Below are positions 12,401 to 23,569 of a DNA stretch of 64,000 nucleotides, one piece after another. Each line of letters starts with the position of its first letter. The stretch's first letter is position 1. Position numbers and translations under genes: made by a program. Under the pieces are notes generated by a model. That model saw only the letters and a list, made by a program, of their open reading frames with translations, did not search any database and was not told where the DNA came from. The DNA comes from Phytoseiulus persimilis (taxonomy: Eukaryota > Arthropoda > Arachnida > Mesostigmata > Phytoseiidae): NCBI GenBank assembly GCA_037576195.1, contig CM075104.1, positions 10,112,775-10,176,774 of the forward strand. Direction: 5' to 3'.

Positions 12401-14688
12401 GGTTCGGACTCTGATAATCGGAACATGAGCTCCTTGAGTAAAAGACAAAGAAACGAGGCATTTACTGAGAGCCGACGCTGACCGAAATCCGATTGGACGC
12501 TAAAATCAATCGCGAAGTGAATTGCAGCTGATTAATAATTCAAGCAGACGCTTCCGGGTTGAACTTTGCACCTCCGGCAGCGAAAACAGAAGATTTTTGT
12601 TCAGAAATGAATGTTGTTTCGAGCTGCGGATACCAAGAAGAAACACACGAATAATTGAATGGGAAACAACATGTGCAGCCTAGCTAAATCGAAAGTCTCG
12701 TGAGCGGTGGGCAACGAGGGCTTTCAAGAATGAAAGAAGAGACCGACATTGTCTCGAGCTCGGTGTCGGCGCGGCTTGGACATCTGAAATTCTCTGGCGG
12801 CTGATCTTGGTTCCGTAGAATCGCGGGAAGGATATTAGCGAAGAAGATTGTGTTTGTTGGGATTTACATACTAAAGCGCGTCGATAAATTTCAGTGTCTC
12901 CCTCACGGCTGGTACCTCTCATCGGACTTCCACTTCTTCTTGATTCTCCCATTCATCGCCTACATCCTGTACAAGTGAGTCCTGGAGCTGAGCCATCAGA
13001 GCTCCCAATTTTCATGATTCCGACTTGAACGATGTTATCTCCGTTCTGTTTTTTTTTTCGTTGGAACGATTCACAAAGGAAGATGTATGTGCTCGTTCAA
13101 GGAACGCGTCGGCCGGTCTTCTGATCCTGCTCGGTCTGTCGACCGCGTCTGTGATCGCCGTCGGAATCCTCCTTTATGTCAACGAATTGGCACCGATCCC
13201 GTTATTTATTGATATGGATCCCGATCATTTCAACGAGTACATGAACATAATCGGATATAAACCGTTCACTCATCTGGCGCCATTCTGCATCGGCATGGCC
13301 CTGGGCTACCTACTCTTCAAAGAGAAGCGTCGACGGATTCACAAGGTGAACACCATTGATTGTTTCTCGGATTCCGCTGGAAGAAATCACCATTATCATT
13401 GAGACTGGATTCGAGCCTCCTATTCGAGTCCTTCTTCAGTTTGCGCATATTGTGTTGGAGGCAACATGTCGTTACCCAACGAGTATTGAGAGCGCTGACT
13501 CCATCACTCATCGTTTGATTTGAACAGGCGCTGAGGGTCCCGATCTGGATCGGGGTTTGGGCCATTCAACTGGGAATGGTGTTCGGAGTCCGGAACTGGA
13601 ACGCCTACGAAGCGCCTTCGGTGGAAGTGGGAGTCGCCTATGGAGCCCTGTTCAGACTGGTGTGGTCGATGTGCATCGCGTGGACAGTTTACGCTTGTGC
13701 AACAGGCAACGGCGGTCTCATCAACAGGATACTCTCGTTCAACGCATGGATTCCCCTATCTCGGCTGACCTATATCGTTTACCTCGTTCACCCACTCATC
13801 ATACTCGGCCAAACCGCCTATCTACGAGAACCTTTCTACATCACAATACCCTTCACGGTGAGTAATACTGCATGGCGCATCTCGAGAGAACGGTATCCGT
13901 CTCACAATGGCTGACGCGACCAATCGTGGAAAACAGCCGAGCCGGCTTCGAGGAGACCCGACGTAGCTTTCGCCCCGAAACTCCTCGTCACGGAAGGTGA
14001 AGACGGCGACATGGGCTTCGCCGAGCAACCGTTTGGGCAGTTCATAGGAGCCGCGAGGTTGTGGAAAAGTAACTGTTGAACGTCGTGTTTGACATGTTTG
14101 CTAGCGGGAACACTTGCGGTACACCGCGGTGATGGCGCTTCCACACAATGCGTCGGTTGTGTGCGTTTCGGGCGTTCGATCAGGGCACAATCCGGCGTCA
14201 TCGGATCCCAGAAAACTGCCGCGTTCACGAAATCCGACGGAACGAGCCGTCTCATGGTCCCCACGCCAATCTCGGGTGCTCGATCAGCCCTATAGCTGAA
14301 TATTCACACTCGACCATACGAGACGTGGTCGGCTCATGTCGGGAAATCATGATCGACGTCCAGACTCGCTCAGCGCGAATCTAAGTTCCTATTTTCATTC
14401 AAGGGCTACCTGTACCTCGGGCATCTGTTCTCCGCCTACGTTATGGCATTCTTCCTATCAGCAACTCTAGAATCTCCCTTCCTCGCGCTGGACCGAATGG
14501 TTACGAAAGCCTACCACGACCGATTCGATCCCCTCGGGCACCATCCGAGCACTAAGCGGAAAGCGCCCATCGAGACCAAGCCCAATTCCGTGTTCTTGGA
14601 GAGCGGAGTATCGGCCATGAACAACACTCCGAAACATAGATGGGAGAACGGAAAAATCAACATGGCATTCGATAACGCTAAGCTCTGA
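3440..14688 (+). CDS. NRF-6 (nose resistant to fluoxetine) family membrane acyltransferase, 13 exons
   Basis: Coding exons are 3440-3779, 7384-7507, 7727-7847, 8198-8312, 9729-9935, 10109-10279, 10884-10977, 11314-11406, 12066-12231, 12895-12974, 13102-13345, 13528-13857 and 14404-14688. They sum to 2370 nt (789 residues), and every junction keeps phase. The protein starts with a signal peptide (MRWLGLSFVFIVCRLVGAGG). A cysteine-containing extracellular NRF domain follows at about residues 55-235 (GDCTYGLLKFAFG, ACVPNTCTIDDMNTLV). A multi-pass acyltransferase-3 domain runs from about 330 to 720, with the family HGLR-x9-GH element at 335-349 and WWTNPLYI and HGWYLSSDF in later exons. In C. elegans nrf-6 relatives act in epithelial or gut lipid and drug transport; acyl transfer here is inferred from the domain. 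The nearest coding neighbour is convergent. The start is the first ATG in frame with the signal peptide. Confidence 0.93.
3780..7383 (+). other. Intron 1 of the NRF-6-like gene
   Basis: This 3.6 kb intron starts with a strong GTAAGT donor after ATT AAA A and ends at an acceptor reading gttcacag. It contains a 192-codon open frame (4636-5214) and a TATATAAA-like string near 4909, but neither has supporting protein similarity or splice structure. I see no nested gene. Confidence 0.6.
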
Positions 14689-14957
14689 GGTCGATATGCT
14701 CTAGCGAGAGTCACCTCCCACATCACATCTGTAAATACGCGTTAGGTATGTTAGGTTGCATTGAAATGTTGGATAGACCGAGGAAAACCTGTGGAACCCA
14801 TATCGACAGCTGGCAACGTGCGCAGTTGACGGAGGTCACTGAAGGAACCAGAGATACTTCTGTTACGAACCACGATGGCCTTGAATCGCAAACTTGGATT
14901 GTGTCAGACTCTTCGAAGAGTAAAAGATGCCTGAAATATTGCTCAAGTCGAGAACGA

Positions 14958-14963
14958 AATAAA
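14958..14963 (+). terminator. Polyadenylation signal AATAAA for the NRF-6-like gene
   Basis: A canonical AATAAA hexamer lies 270 bases after the NRF-6-like stop codon. No other good hexamer lies nearer. It sits only 44 bases from the opposite-strand signal of the convergent synaptotagmin-like gene, so the two transcripts probably meet or overlap at their 3' ends. Confidence 0.6.
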
Positions 14964-15006
14964 ACCGATTCCTCTCGTGGACGAGGGAAAGCTCAGCAAA
15001 GTATAA

Positions 15007-15012
15007 TTTATT
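15007..15012 (-). terminator. Polyadenylation signal for the synaptotagmin-like gene
   Basis: The plus strand reads TTTATT, giving AATAAA on the minus strand, about 210 bases downstream of the synaptotagmin-like stop codon at 15223. It faces the NRF-6-like signal across a 43-base gap. Confidence 0.55.
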
Positions 15013-15222
15013 CGTCGCTCTGAGGTCGTTGGGCTCCGATCCACTCCAATCTGATTTATGTACAGAGTTTGTGTTCATTGTCGTCGCCCGATTAGCCGTC
15101 TCCGTCGCCATCGGAACCTTCGAAAATCCTGAGCGCCACCGGATCTCTTGCTCGATCAGTTGATCGGAGCCTGTTCTATCTGAACTGTTCATCTTGGCTT
15201 CTCCAGGTTGTAGTGCCGAAGC

Positions 15223-17765
15223 TCAGCCCGAAATGAACCGGTGCGCTTTCACAGCCTTGTTCCGAATCAGCATTTCGGCCCAGTGCTCCATCCCGTCTAC
15301 GGAACTACGAGGTCCTATGTGACATTTTGCCAAACGCTTCTTCCTACTATGAAGGCTTACAATTATCTGTAGAGTCGACAGATCGTTGGAGCCGAAATCC
15401 GATTTCGGTAACTCCACTCGCTCTTTCAAACTCATCACCCCTCCGAGAGCCTGGAACGCACCGGAACGAACTTTTTTGTACGGTTTGTGATTGACGTAAG
15501 CGCCCAGCTTGACGTGAACGAAAACATCGTTTGGAATTTTTCGAACGGAGAGCAGTGAACATATGAACAAAGTGTCGTTCTGTTCGAGCTGAACGGTGAC
15601 TTCGCCGTAGAAGCGCTCTTTACTCTGAAAACAAGAGTGCAACCTTGAAAATCAAAGTCAACATTGTGTCTAATAGCAACTTGCTATACCAACATCAAGA
15701 GCGAACTTAGTTGAGAGCTCGGGTGGTGACCGTGGGAGGAGTCTACCAGAGGAAGAACTCGAGCGAACCAGAGGGAAAGACGTAGGGCGAGGAATGTGGG
15801 TCGAGAAATATCGATCGGATTCAATGATTACCTCTTGAACATTCATTGAGATCCATCTCTCGGATTGATGCATTGTCCTTTTCAGAGGAAACGTGGCTTT
15901 GCCCAACACGCGTTTGTTCAACTTATCTTGATCGTAAAGGGTGAACTTCAGGGAACGCGTCTCGATGTTGCCCTCTTCGGGAACTTCGAACTGGAAGACG
16001 TCTCCGAAGACGGGACGTATCGTATCTCTTTGTAGGCGAGACACATGCTTTATCATTTCTGGCAGGAGTGAGATTTTCACGATGGGGTTCACTCCCAGCT
16101 GAAACCGATGGAGGATTCACAGAATGAAGCGAGCCGGCTAAGGAATCTCGGAATCGCGGTCAGGAAACGAACAATACCGTCAAGATTCGGACGTAAAATT
16201 CTACGGCACTGCGGTGTTCCACCCGCACGAAAACTCACTAAAAGGCAACCGTACGTCGGCGCCATTTCTGGGAGTTGTTTCAGCGTGAACGTTTGTTCTT
16301 TTCTGTCGGAAATTCGTGTCGAAGATTTGAGACTCGCGGTTGACCAAACTAAAGCTATCGAAGTCCTGAGCAGCAATCGTGCCGGGAGCCCTGATAGGGA
16401 TTTTGGATTTGCTTTCCCGCACATGTTCAGCCGCGGAATACAAATACAGATTCTCAAGTTAGATCAATTCCGATCAGCTGTCCATAAACAAGCGGCACGA
16501 GTGGATGCACGCGTTGCGTAAGGAAATTCCCAACGCAAACGGATTGCGGATAGAACCGTGCATCTGTAAAGTGAATCACAACTCTCGCCACCAGCAGAGA
16601 AGCTCATCCAGTGGCGAAATCCGATCCATGGTTGGGAATCCCGATCAATAATTCGATCTAGGTTTCCGCTCCAACTGTGCTAGGCTTCTGTGTCAACATG
16701 TGGTTTTGCGGTTAACTCCCAGCAACTTCTGGTTGACCGAGTTTTGCTCCGGAACGTTCCGATTTCCACTGAACCTGACATTTCTCTCGAAGCCGATCCA
16801 CGCTGTGCCCTAGTACAGGATTACATTTGGTTTCGCAGGTTCCTCTATAGCATCGTCGGCTCGCTAAGGACAGCTGTTGTCGCTGTGAGTTCAGTGCGGG
16901 CTTGATCAGTGGATATCTCGGAGAACCTTATCATGCTTCTCTCAATGGGCCTTGCAGATTCGCTAGCGACAGAGTGCCAATTTGCGGTCTTAGTTCGAGA
17001 CAGTCAGGTGACGAAATGATAGAGCCGATAATAGGGCGAGTTTCGGGGAAATCGAAGTGATTTTTCAGAAAATACTAATATCTGCCATTGGTTCTGGGTC
17101 TCAATCGACGAGACTGACCTTCGATGGCGGGATGTCCTTAGCGCCGTTCAATCTGACTGTGAGAATCGGACTGATCTCGCGGTCGTATTCCACCGTGAAG
17201 CCGATGCTCGGTGGACGATAAGCTCGAGCCATTGGCTCGTACAGATCCTTCTGAAGCTGTTCTGTAGATCCCGACTGTTGGACAGAAAGGTGATTTAGCT
17301 GAACAGCAAGACGGGATCCTGCATCTCAGGGAATCTCGTGCCGAGAAGGGCACGCCTGAGGTTTCCGAAGGGAGACGAACCTCGAATAATCCAGCGCCGG
17401 CCGTAAGGGTTCTCGGCGACTGGAGGGGCGGGACCACGAAATCGATCGAATCCTCGATCGTGATCCTTGGAGTGAGATCGAACTGGAGCGCTGGCGGTTT
17501 CTTCTTCTTTTTCGAACGATAGTTCCTGCGCATGGATGGGTTCCTCGTGAGTTGTCTGAACAGAGTCTTCTGAACAGGGAACCTCTTGCAAAAAAACTAT
17601 CATACCCGAAAGAATCCCGTTCTCGACTCACTTTCTGACGAGGAAGAAGATGATCGCCGATATTATCGTCCCTAATAGAACGAAAACGGCAATGCAGACG
17701 ATGAGTTTCGTGCGGTCGCTTACTGGCGCCGCCGCCGCCAAATCGGGTGTCGCCGCGAAAATCAT
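15223..17765 (-). CDS. Synaptotagmin-like protein with two C2 domains, calcium-ligand poor
   Basis: Exons in transcript order are 17765-17632, 17555-17381, 17274-17119, 16098-15832 and 15624-15223, giving 377 residues with all phases consistent. A short N-terminus precedes one membrane segment (about 19-42, KLIVCIAVFVLLGTII). A lysine/arginine-rich linker follows (RSKKKKK), then C2A (about 125-244) and C2B (about 246-375). C2A is recognised from GFTVEYDREISPILTVRL and FKFTLYDQD-type strands. C2B ends with the family signature HWAEMLIRNKAVKAH. Synaptotagmins act in vesicle exocytosis. Canonical C2A loop-1 aspartates are replaced (the usual DPYV reads NPIV), and C2B lacks aspartates in both loops, so calcium-independent function is inferred. 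The exon 2 3' boundary (GAG|GTTCGT) is weak and could be shifted. I cannot assign a numbered synaptotagmin subtype. Confidence 0.85.
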
Positions 17766-19439
17766 ATCTTTCCGTGTTTGGATCTTCTAACTTTCTGATT
17801 CCGAACGGGCGTTTCTTCCTTTTCCTCCGCCTCTCAAAGGTATTGCAATGGATGTCAAGGCTCGGAGAGTCATGCCAAGCCTGTAACGGAGGACTTTTGC
17901 AGAGGGGGCTGAAATGGGAAGCACACCTCGAAAATCAATCCCGTTGGAATCGACCCGATCACGCGATAACGATCTCGTCTGCGGGAATGGAGAAATATCC
18001 TGACGCTCTTTGACATAACACCATGACACAACGGGAAAGAAAGCGTCAGGGAATCAGAAGGGATTGCAGCTGCAGGATCTAAATGAAATTCGACGTGCCT
18101 GGCAACGATGACTAACCTGTCGGTCTCTGGAAAGTTGTCTCTACACAGAATCAGCGCCTCTCGAGGAACATCTCAGGTGGAACATTGACCCCGCCAGCAA
18201 AGCTTCAATGAGAACGATGCGATACGCGATCGTTGAGAAACTCAGTCGGCCTCTCAAAACCCCGAGACGCGATGCGGGGAATCTCAAAGATCAGATTCTG
18301 GTCAGACTCCCAGTTCGCCGAAATTATTTGAGGAATCCGCGCTCACTCCCGGGAGCTACGCGGAGAACACTCGAGCAGCGCAGGATTCGCGATCAGACTA
18401 AACTGGGGAACGCAGAGGACAGGGTTCGAGTTTCGTTTCTTCTTCAACTGAACGCAACGTTTGGAGGGCTCGCTTACCGATTAGTCAGTCTCGGTGCTTG
18501 TAGTCCTTGAGTTCCTCGAAATAAGAATATGATCTTCACGTGAATGACGTCTTGGCGCACTGTGGGTTCCAAAACTTCCCGAATGGCCCAGTCAGGTCGG
18601 CGGAGGGATGCGAGCAATAAATCTCGGCACAAATAGAATGAGTTTCACATTAGTCGTTGCGACTTTTCGACTACATTGCGATGTGACGTCGCACATGCGA
18701 ACTCTCAGGCGGGAACACAATAGGTCTGGAGCGACTGGATTCGTCAGTCCGACCGCTCCGAACAGTTTCGCCTAACAGAGGAGAAGGATAGCGAGATTTG
18801 CTGTCTGTCTGCACAACAGTGAACTTTAGGTCGCAGCACATGGTCCCGCTTACAACATGGCGATCAGGACAACGAGCCATTCGTTGAGAAAGTGAAGCAA
18901 AATTCAGCTCCCCCCATGAAGGCCCTCATCGATGACCACGAATCCAAATCGAGTCTGCCTGGCTCGAGGTCAACTATTGGACGATACTGGCTTCGAATTT
19001 CCGATCTCGAAATCCGTGCTTGATCATGACGTCATGCTTGGGGATTTTCCTTTCCCACGGTTTATTGCTGTACCCTTCTTCCAGAGCCTCAGTTCTGTCG
19101 CTTCGGTTTCGAGGAATCTCAAGGCCGGGAGTGTTTTCTGATCAGTGATCAATTTGGATGGAGCCGCTCAACACATTTTTTGTCAAGCTCTGGACCCACA
19201 CGGCACAGATCCCATGCCACGGTTCGTGCCGGGTACAGGACGAGGCGCCTGTCGCACAGAGCCTACCGGGTGCTTCCCGCCGGAGCAGCCTGTGCCTTGC
19301 CCCTGAAGGTATGGACTCGCTCAGGAAAACTCGAGGAGACAACAAAAGCGCGGAACGTGGACAGAATTGATTCCCTACGAAATAACATCGGAGTTTACGA
19401 CGTCCGAGGGAAAACTCTCATGGAACCGCTCAGGCAAGA
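17766..19439. other. Intergenic region between synaptotagmin-like and innexin genes
   Basis: About 1.7 kb without a recognisable coding exon. It should hold the promoter and possible non-coding leader of the synaptotagmin-like gene (at the low-coordinate side) and the 3' flank of the innexin. No TATA box, repeat or RNA gene could be supported. Confidence 0.5.
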
Positions 19440-19445
19440 TTTATT
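19440..19445 (-). terminator. Polyadenylation signal for the innexin gene
   Basis: The plus strand reads TTTATT, so the minus strand carries AATAAA about 40 bases after the innexin stop codon, implying a very short 3' UTR. Confidence 0.6.
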
Positions 19446-19482
19446 CACGACATACCTCACATATGACAGTAAAGCGTATGCG

Positions 19483-21446
19483 TCATTTTCTGGTCTCGGT
19501 GAAATTGGCAAGAAGATACCTAGATTCGCTCCTACGGCTCGAGTAGAGGTCTCTCCGCATTCGAAACTTGCGCCCAAAGTCTTTGCGACTCTCTTCGATC
19601 AGGTCGTAGCACGCGTTTATGAGTTGAGGTAAGAATTGAGCTGGCATATTCTTGCTCAACAATCTCAGGACGAAGAACTCCCCGTAATGAAGTTCCTTGA
19701 TAACAGTTTCGAGCCTCTTCTCTCGATTGGCATGGTTCCTTGATGTCGACAGGGAAGAGCAGACGAATGAGATCCGATGAACTCGCGCTCTGACGGAGAA
19801 GAATACCACCAGGCCGTAGATCATGTTGATGATCGTCAGCGCACCGAGTGCCAAATACCAGAACCAGAGAGCAAAGAAGATCTTTTCGTTGAATACATTC
19901 TGAGCAAGTAAGCACAGAGAGTCATGGCGCTCGACTTCGCCAGTGGGACCGAAGGCCTGGAACATGCATTTCCCCATCCTGGGAAATATTCGCGCCAAGT
20001 CTCCGCCTTTCAAAACGAACCATCCAAGATCACGGAACTTATCTGCAAAACGGCAACTGTTTTCCATGAATTGGAATGGCGAGTTCTCCCCCAATCCGAG
20101 GACAAACTATGTTTTCGTCTGTTGGTATTCTCCGAACGATGGAAGGCAGCGTGGAGCGCATTCAGAGAGAGCTCTACAGAACGATTTTATTTGTCAGAGT
20201 AGACAAGGGCGTCCACAGCGTTTTCTCGACCGGATGAAATAACCATGCGAAAGTTTACGATTGAATTTGGACTCGACGCATTTGCCGAGTCGGGGCATAT
20301 CAGTGATTCGCGTTTTCCGGGGTGGCCTCCTCCGACGAGCAGCCAAGCCGCCGCCTCACGTAAGATTCCTATTGTATGCAAATAACAGATCCTTATGAAC
20401 TCACGGTTCAGTAGCAAATCGGTCAGGATGAAGTTTCCACCGAGGACGAGCATGTTTATAGTCTCGCACACATGGTAACTGAACCCTAGGAAGGCATGAC
20501 AATCCTGATGCGATATTAAATACCTGAAATGGTCTCGGGAACTAAGGCCACCACCCTGTACTAGCCACCATATCCCTAGCAGCGCAAAGAATATTCGAAT
20601 CAAGCCCAGCTATGTTTTCTTCGGCTTCCGTTTGCCGCGGAATCCTGAACCCGAAGTTTTCATCATCGGCTGATCACGCGACAGGATCAATACCTGGCGA
20701 GCGCTGCGGTCTCTCCTGACATCAACTTCTTGGTCAAGCCGTTCTCACTCAATCGCCAGAGGTATCGAGGCACGTAGAAGGAAATGCACTGCGCAAGGAG
20801 GACCAGGCAGACCCACTGGTAGTAAAGATGATGGGTTCGAGGCGTGTTCTCATCCTAGAAATGAATAACTGCGGTCAAATGTATCCGACGGGGCCAGTGG
20901 TGTTGGCGGTGTTGGCCATTAATGGAGATCCCCAAAAAGTGACGAAGCCCCGGTGGGTCGGAAGGAGGGATAGAAATCAGGAAACCAATCAAGGGTAGAG
21001 CGTGCCCTCGATTTTCCACCGTAGACGAAAACACTTCTGCAGATGATTCATGGGAGAGAAGTGCCGCGAATGTTAGATCGGAACGACTCCCTGAATGAGC
21101 TGTAGCCAGTCGCATTATCGTACTTCAAGGCAACACTCACGTCAGAAACGTATTTATAGACGCCTGGATGCGCTGCATAAGTATCCAAGTCAGGCTCCAG
21201 AGTGAACGTTCCGTGAATCCAGCAGTATGTTGTGAGAGCAGGGCGGGGAATCACGGCTGGCGATGAGCTCGATATGCAATCGATGGGATTGCCGAAGTGC
21301 TCCGTCGAAGTACTCAAAACTGAGCAAACGAGCAGTCCAATCGCCGTGAAACCATAGTATAGTTGGAAAACCGGGTTATCGATCTTGGTCGGAGACGCGG
21401 CGGTACTGATTATCCGATGAATACGGTCTCCGACCACGGCGAACAT
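19483..21446 (-). CDS. Innexin gap-junction protein
   Basis: Exons in transcript order are 21446-21141, 20854-20694, 20523-20405 (or starting at 20541) and 20042-19483. They encode about 381 residues in consistent phase. Four membrane segments are visible. Diagnostic features are KIDNPVFQLYYG before TM1, NPIDCIS...TTYCWIHGTFT in extracellular loop 1 with its cysteine pair, and the innexin signature YYQWVC near residue 113 in TM2. GKCMFQAFGPTGEVERHDSLC carries the second-loop cysteine pair, and NEKIFFALWFWY opens TM4. Innexins form hexameric gap-junction or hemichannels in the plasma membrane. The cytoplasmic loop between TM2 and TM3 (after SGETAALAR) is about 25 residues shorter than usual in my model. 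A 90-base frame (20644-20555) could fill it, but only with 49- and 31-base introns, so I left it out. Confidence 0.9.
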
Positions 21447-22264
21447 CCTGGAACTTGTGGAGTGCCTCGTCGAGAGAAGTCGTCTCAAGCCACCATTCAG
21501 TAACGATCAGAGGGATCCTCTCCTTCACTACCACTGTTTGCGGCCACAGGTCCTCCTGAACTCCGCACTCAATCCAACCCGCTTCGGCTACCGCTGCTTC
21601 AGAAACGCTCCCAACTCATTGGCTCCGAGCGGGAACTGGATGGGAGCTGCCAGAGTTCAACTTCGTAGTCCGAGGGAACAGTTTGTCTCGTGGAACCAGT
21701 TCTGAGACGGCGACGTTTACGGCGACAGTATCAACAATCGGCTGCGTGGAGAAAAACTCAGCAAAACAAGCGGTCCGTTGACTTCATTCGAGCCCAGTGA
21801 AGGGTGACTCCCTGAGCGTAGGCCGCATGACGACTAACGACAAAGCTTCCGTCGCCCGTATAACAACCACAGTGAAGCAAATCTGCGATGAGTTGCCTAA
21901 TTCAAGTCAGTCGGCGAGAGAGGAAACCTTGACATCAAACCTCGAGTGCTGCGGGGCAACCGGGTGGAACACCATGGCTCTGTAATAGCAGCGAAAAGGT
22001 GGATCAGAGAGACGGTCGAGTTTCAATCAGCAATGTCACACTACACGGGTGAGTCATTCAGTTCAGGAGTTATTGAAAACTGGAGTGAAAAAATTGAGTT
22101 ATTTTGTTAGTTCTTCCGCCCCTACTCGATACTTCGAAGAGCCCCATCGGGGCAGCAGGCCTGCTGGCCACAGTTTGCAGTCGACCATAACCGTAACACG
22201 AATCTGGTTTGAGCTCCTGGATTTTTAGAGAAAAATGAATGAATTCCGAATTGTTCCAACAATC

Positions 22265-22270
22265 TTTATT
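22265..22270 (-). terminator. Polyadenylation signal for the glycine-rich secreted protein gene
   Basis: TTTATT on the plus strand gives AATAAA on the minus strand, about 140 bases after the stop codon at 22408. Confidence 0.55.
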
Positions 22271-22407
22271 CCTCGACCGACTGTCAATGTTGAACGCGGA
22301 AAATTCACAACGAGGAAGATGGCGCCAAATGCTACGATCGAGATGTTCTGTGCTGGCTGCTGCGGGAACGGGAATCGCAGTCGAGAGACAAAACCCTCGA
22401 GCGTGTC

Positions 22408-22889
22408 TCAACGACGCTTTCTGGAACCGCTCAGGAGACCCAGGTTGCCTCTGGCTCCGGAAAAATCGATTTGCCCGCCTCGATCCAGGAAGTTTGATGC
22501 CCCAAGCAGAGCTGCGCTGCCAAAGCCTCTCCCCAGAGCCTGGTTGGTGTACATTGGGCTGAAAGCGGATGGATCGAGCTTCGCATGAGTCGAGAGCGAT
22601 ATGTGTGGCGGGTACCCCACGGGCGAGTGATGCTCACCTGTCCAAACGCCGACCGAAGTTTCCAGCGTTCCCGATTCCCATGCCGCTCGAGAAACCGCCG
22701 AGCCGACGACCACCGATGCCCTGAGCGAGCCCTGTCGGGATTCCCCCCTGAATAATTCCGTCAGGGCTCCCGATGACACCACTGCCCAACGCGGAGTTTC
22801 CACCGAGACTCGTGGTCCCCATTTCGGCGTTCACTGACACGAGAACTGCGGACAAAAGGCCACTGAGGCCGATAACGTTGCAACGCATA
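22408..22889 (-). CDS. Small secreted glycine-rich protein
   Basis: Two coding exons (22888-22638 and 22558-22408) joined by a 79-base intron encode 133 residues. The donor reads GACAG|GTGAGC and the acceptor ctttcag. A preceding acceptor (cctcag) lies one base before the ATG and follows a good branch-point-like gctaac, so a non-coding first exon precedes it. The protein opens with a signal peptide (MRCNVIGLSGLLSAVLVSVNA). The rest is glycine/serine/leucine-rich with irregular motifs such as LGGNSALGSGV, GIGNAGNFGRR and ALGRGFGSAALLG, ending in SGSRKRR. There are no cysteines after the signal peptide. The composition suggests an extracellular structural protein, perhaps cuticular or silk-like. 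No named family was recognised. The exact start is supported by the acceptor placement and signal peptide. Confidence 0.72.
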
Positions 22890-23053
22890 CTGAGGTTAGC
22901 ATCAGCGGAGACGCAGGGCACGAAAATAGACCTCGGTATGTTCCTCTAGGGTTCAGGTTCTGAAACCATCGTGAAACAGTTTTGAAAATGAAATCTGGCT
23001 TGACCGACCGAACTAATCCGCGCTGGCTCGCGCAACCCAACTCGACAACTTAC

Positions 23054-23110
23054 TCAGTCCCGACGCTGATTGAACGTTTCCTGCTGATGATACATCAAGA
23101 GATGCCTCGT
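23054..23110 (-). other. Non-coding first exon of the glycine-rich protein gene
   Basis: A GTAAGT donor (minus strand, bases 23053-23048) closes a short leader located 25-30 bases downstream of the TATA box. The exact transcription start near 23110 is inferred from TATA spacing. Splicing from here to the acceptor at 22891-22890 places the ATG at the second base of exon 2. Confidence 0.45.
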
Positions 23111-23132
23111 TCCTATTCGATCTGATCGTGTT

Positions 23133-23140
23133 CTTATATA
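23133..23140 (-). promoter_or_regulatory. TATA box (TATATAAG)
   Basis: The minus strand reads TATATAAG, a close match to the eukaryotic TATA consensus. It lies about 80 bases upstream of a strong splice donor that ends a leader exon of the glycine-rich secreted protein gene. This is the clearest core promoter in the window and suits a tissue-specific, highly expressed secreted product. Confidence 0.6.
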
Positions 23141-23569
23141 CGCATCCGCCGCGAATGCGAGGGAAGCCCGGAGACATCAACGGATGGAGGGATTGCGCAT
23201 GAGGTCTGTGGTCACGCAGATCTCATTTCCATGGAGATATTCAGCCTGTTCACGGTGATGACAAAAATCACCCGATTTCCAGATATCCGCCAGCGAGCTA
23301 TGTCTCGCACCCAGAAGTCGTAGCTTAAATTTTCTCCCAATCGAATCTAGACTTGGTGTTTATCGGATGATCGTGGTGCATAACTCGACTTGCTTTGCAT
23401 TTCCGTTGAGTGTGTTCCACCGTTTTCATGTGGTTGTGGGTATTTATTGATCGTGACAGGTGTTTTGATGTATGATTACATCTTGCGCTTCTCATCCTTC
23501 CGCGTCAGGCGCAGATCAGGGGGACTCCTTCTCCCAGTTCTCTGGGGTTCTCCTTGTTTCGCTCACCGG

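Noticed and set aside
16201-16457. Minus-strand open frames between synaptotagmin-like exons 3 and 4, tested as a missing C2A exon
   Set aside because: Exon 3 joins directly to exon 4 in phase 0 and gives a complete C2A domain without it.
17295-17631. Alternative reading frames across synaptotagmin-like exon 2 (an arginine/serine-rich frame and an acidic frame)
   Set aside because: Only the frame with RSKKKKKPPALQFDL joins exon 1 (phase 2) and exon 3 (phase 0) correctly.
20555-20644. Extra 90-base innexin exon
   Set aside because: It would need introns of 49 and 31 bases, shorter than any other here; kept only as a finding.
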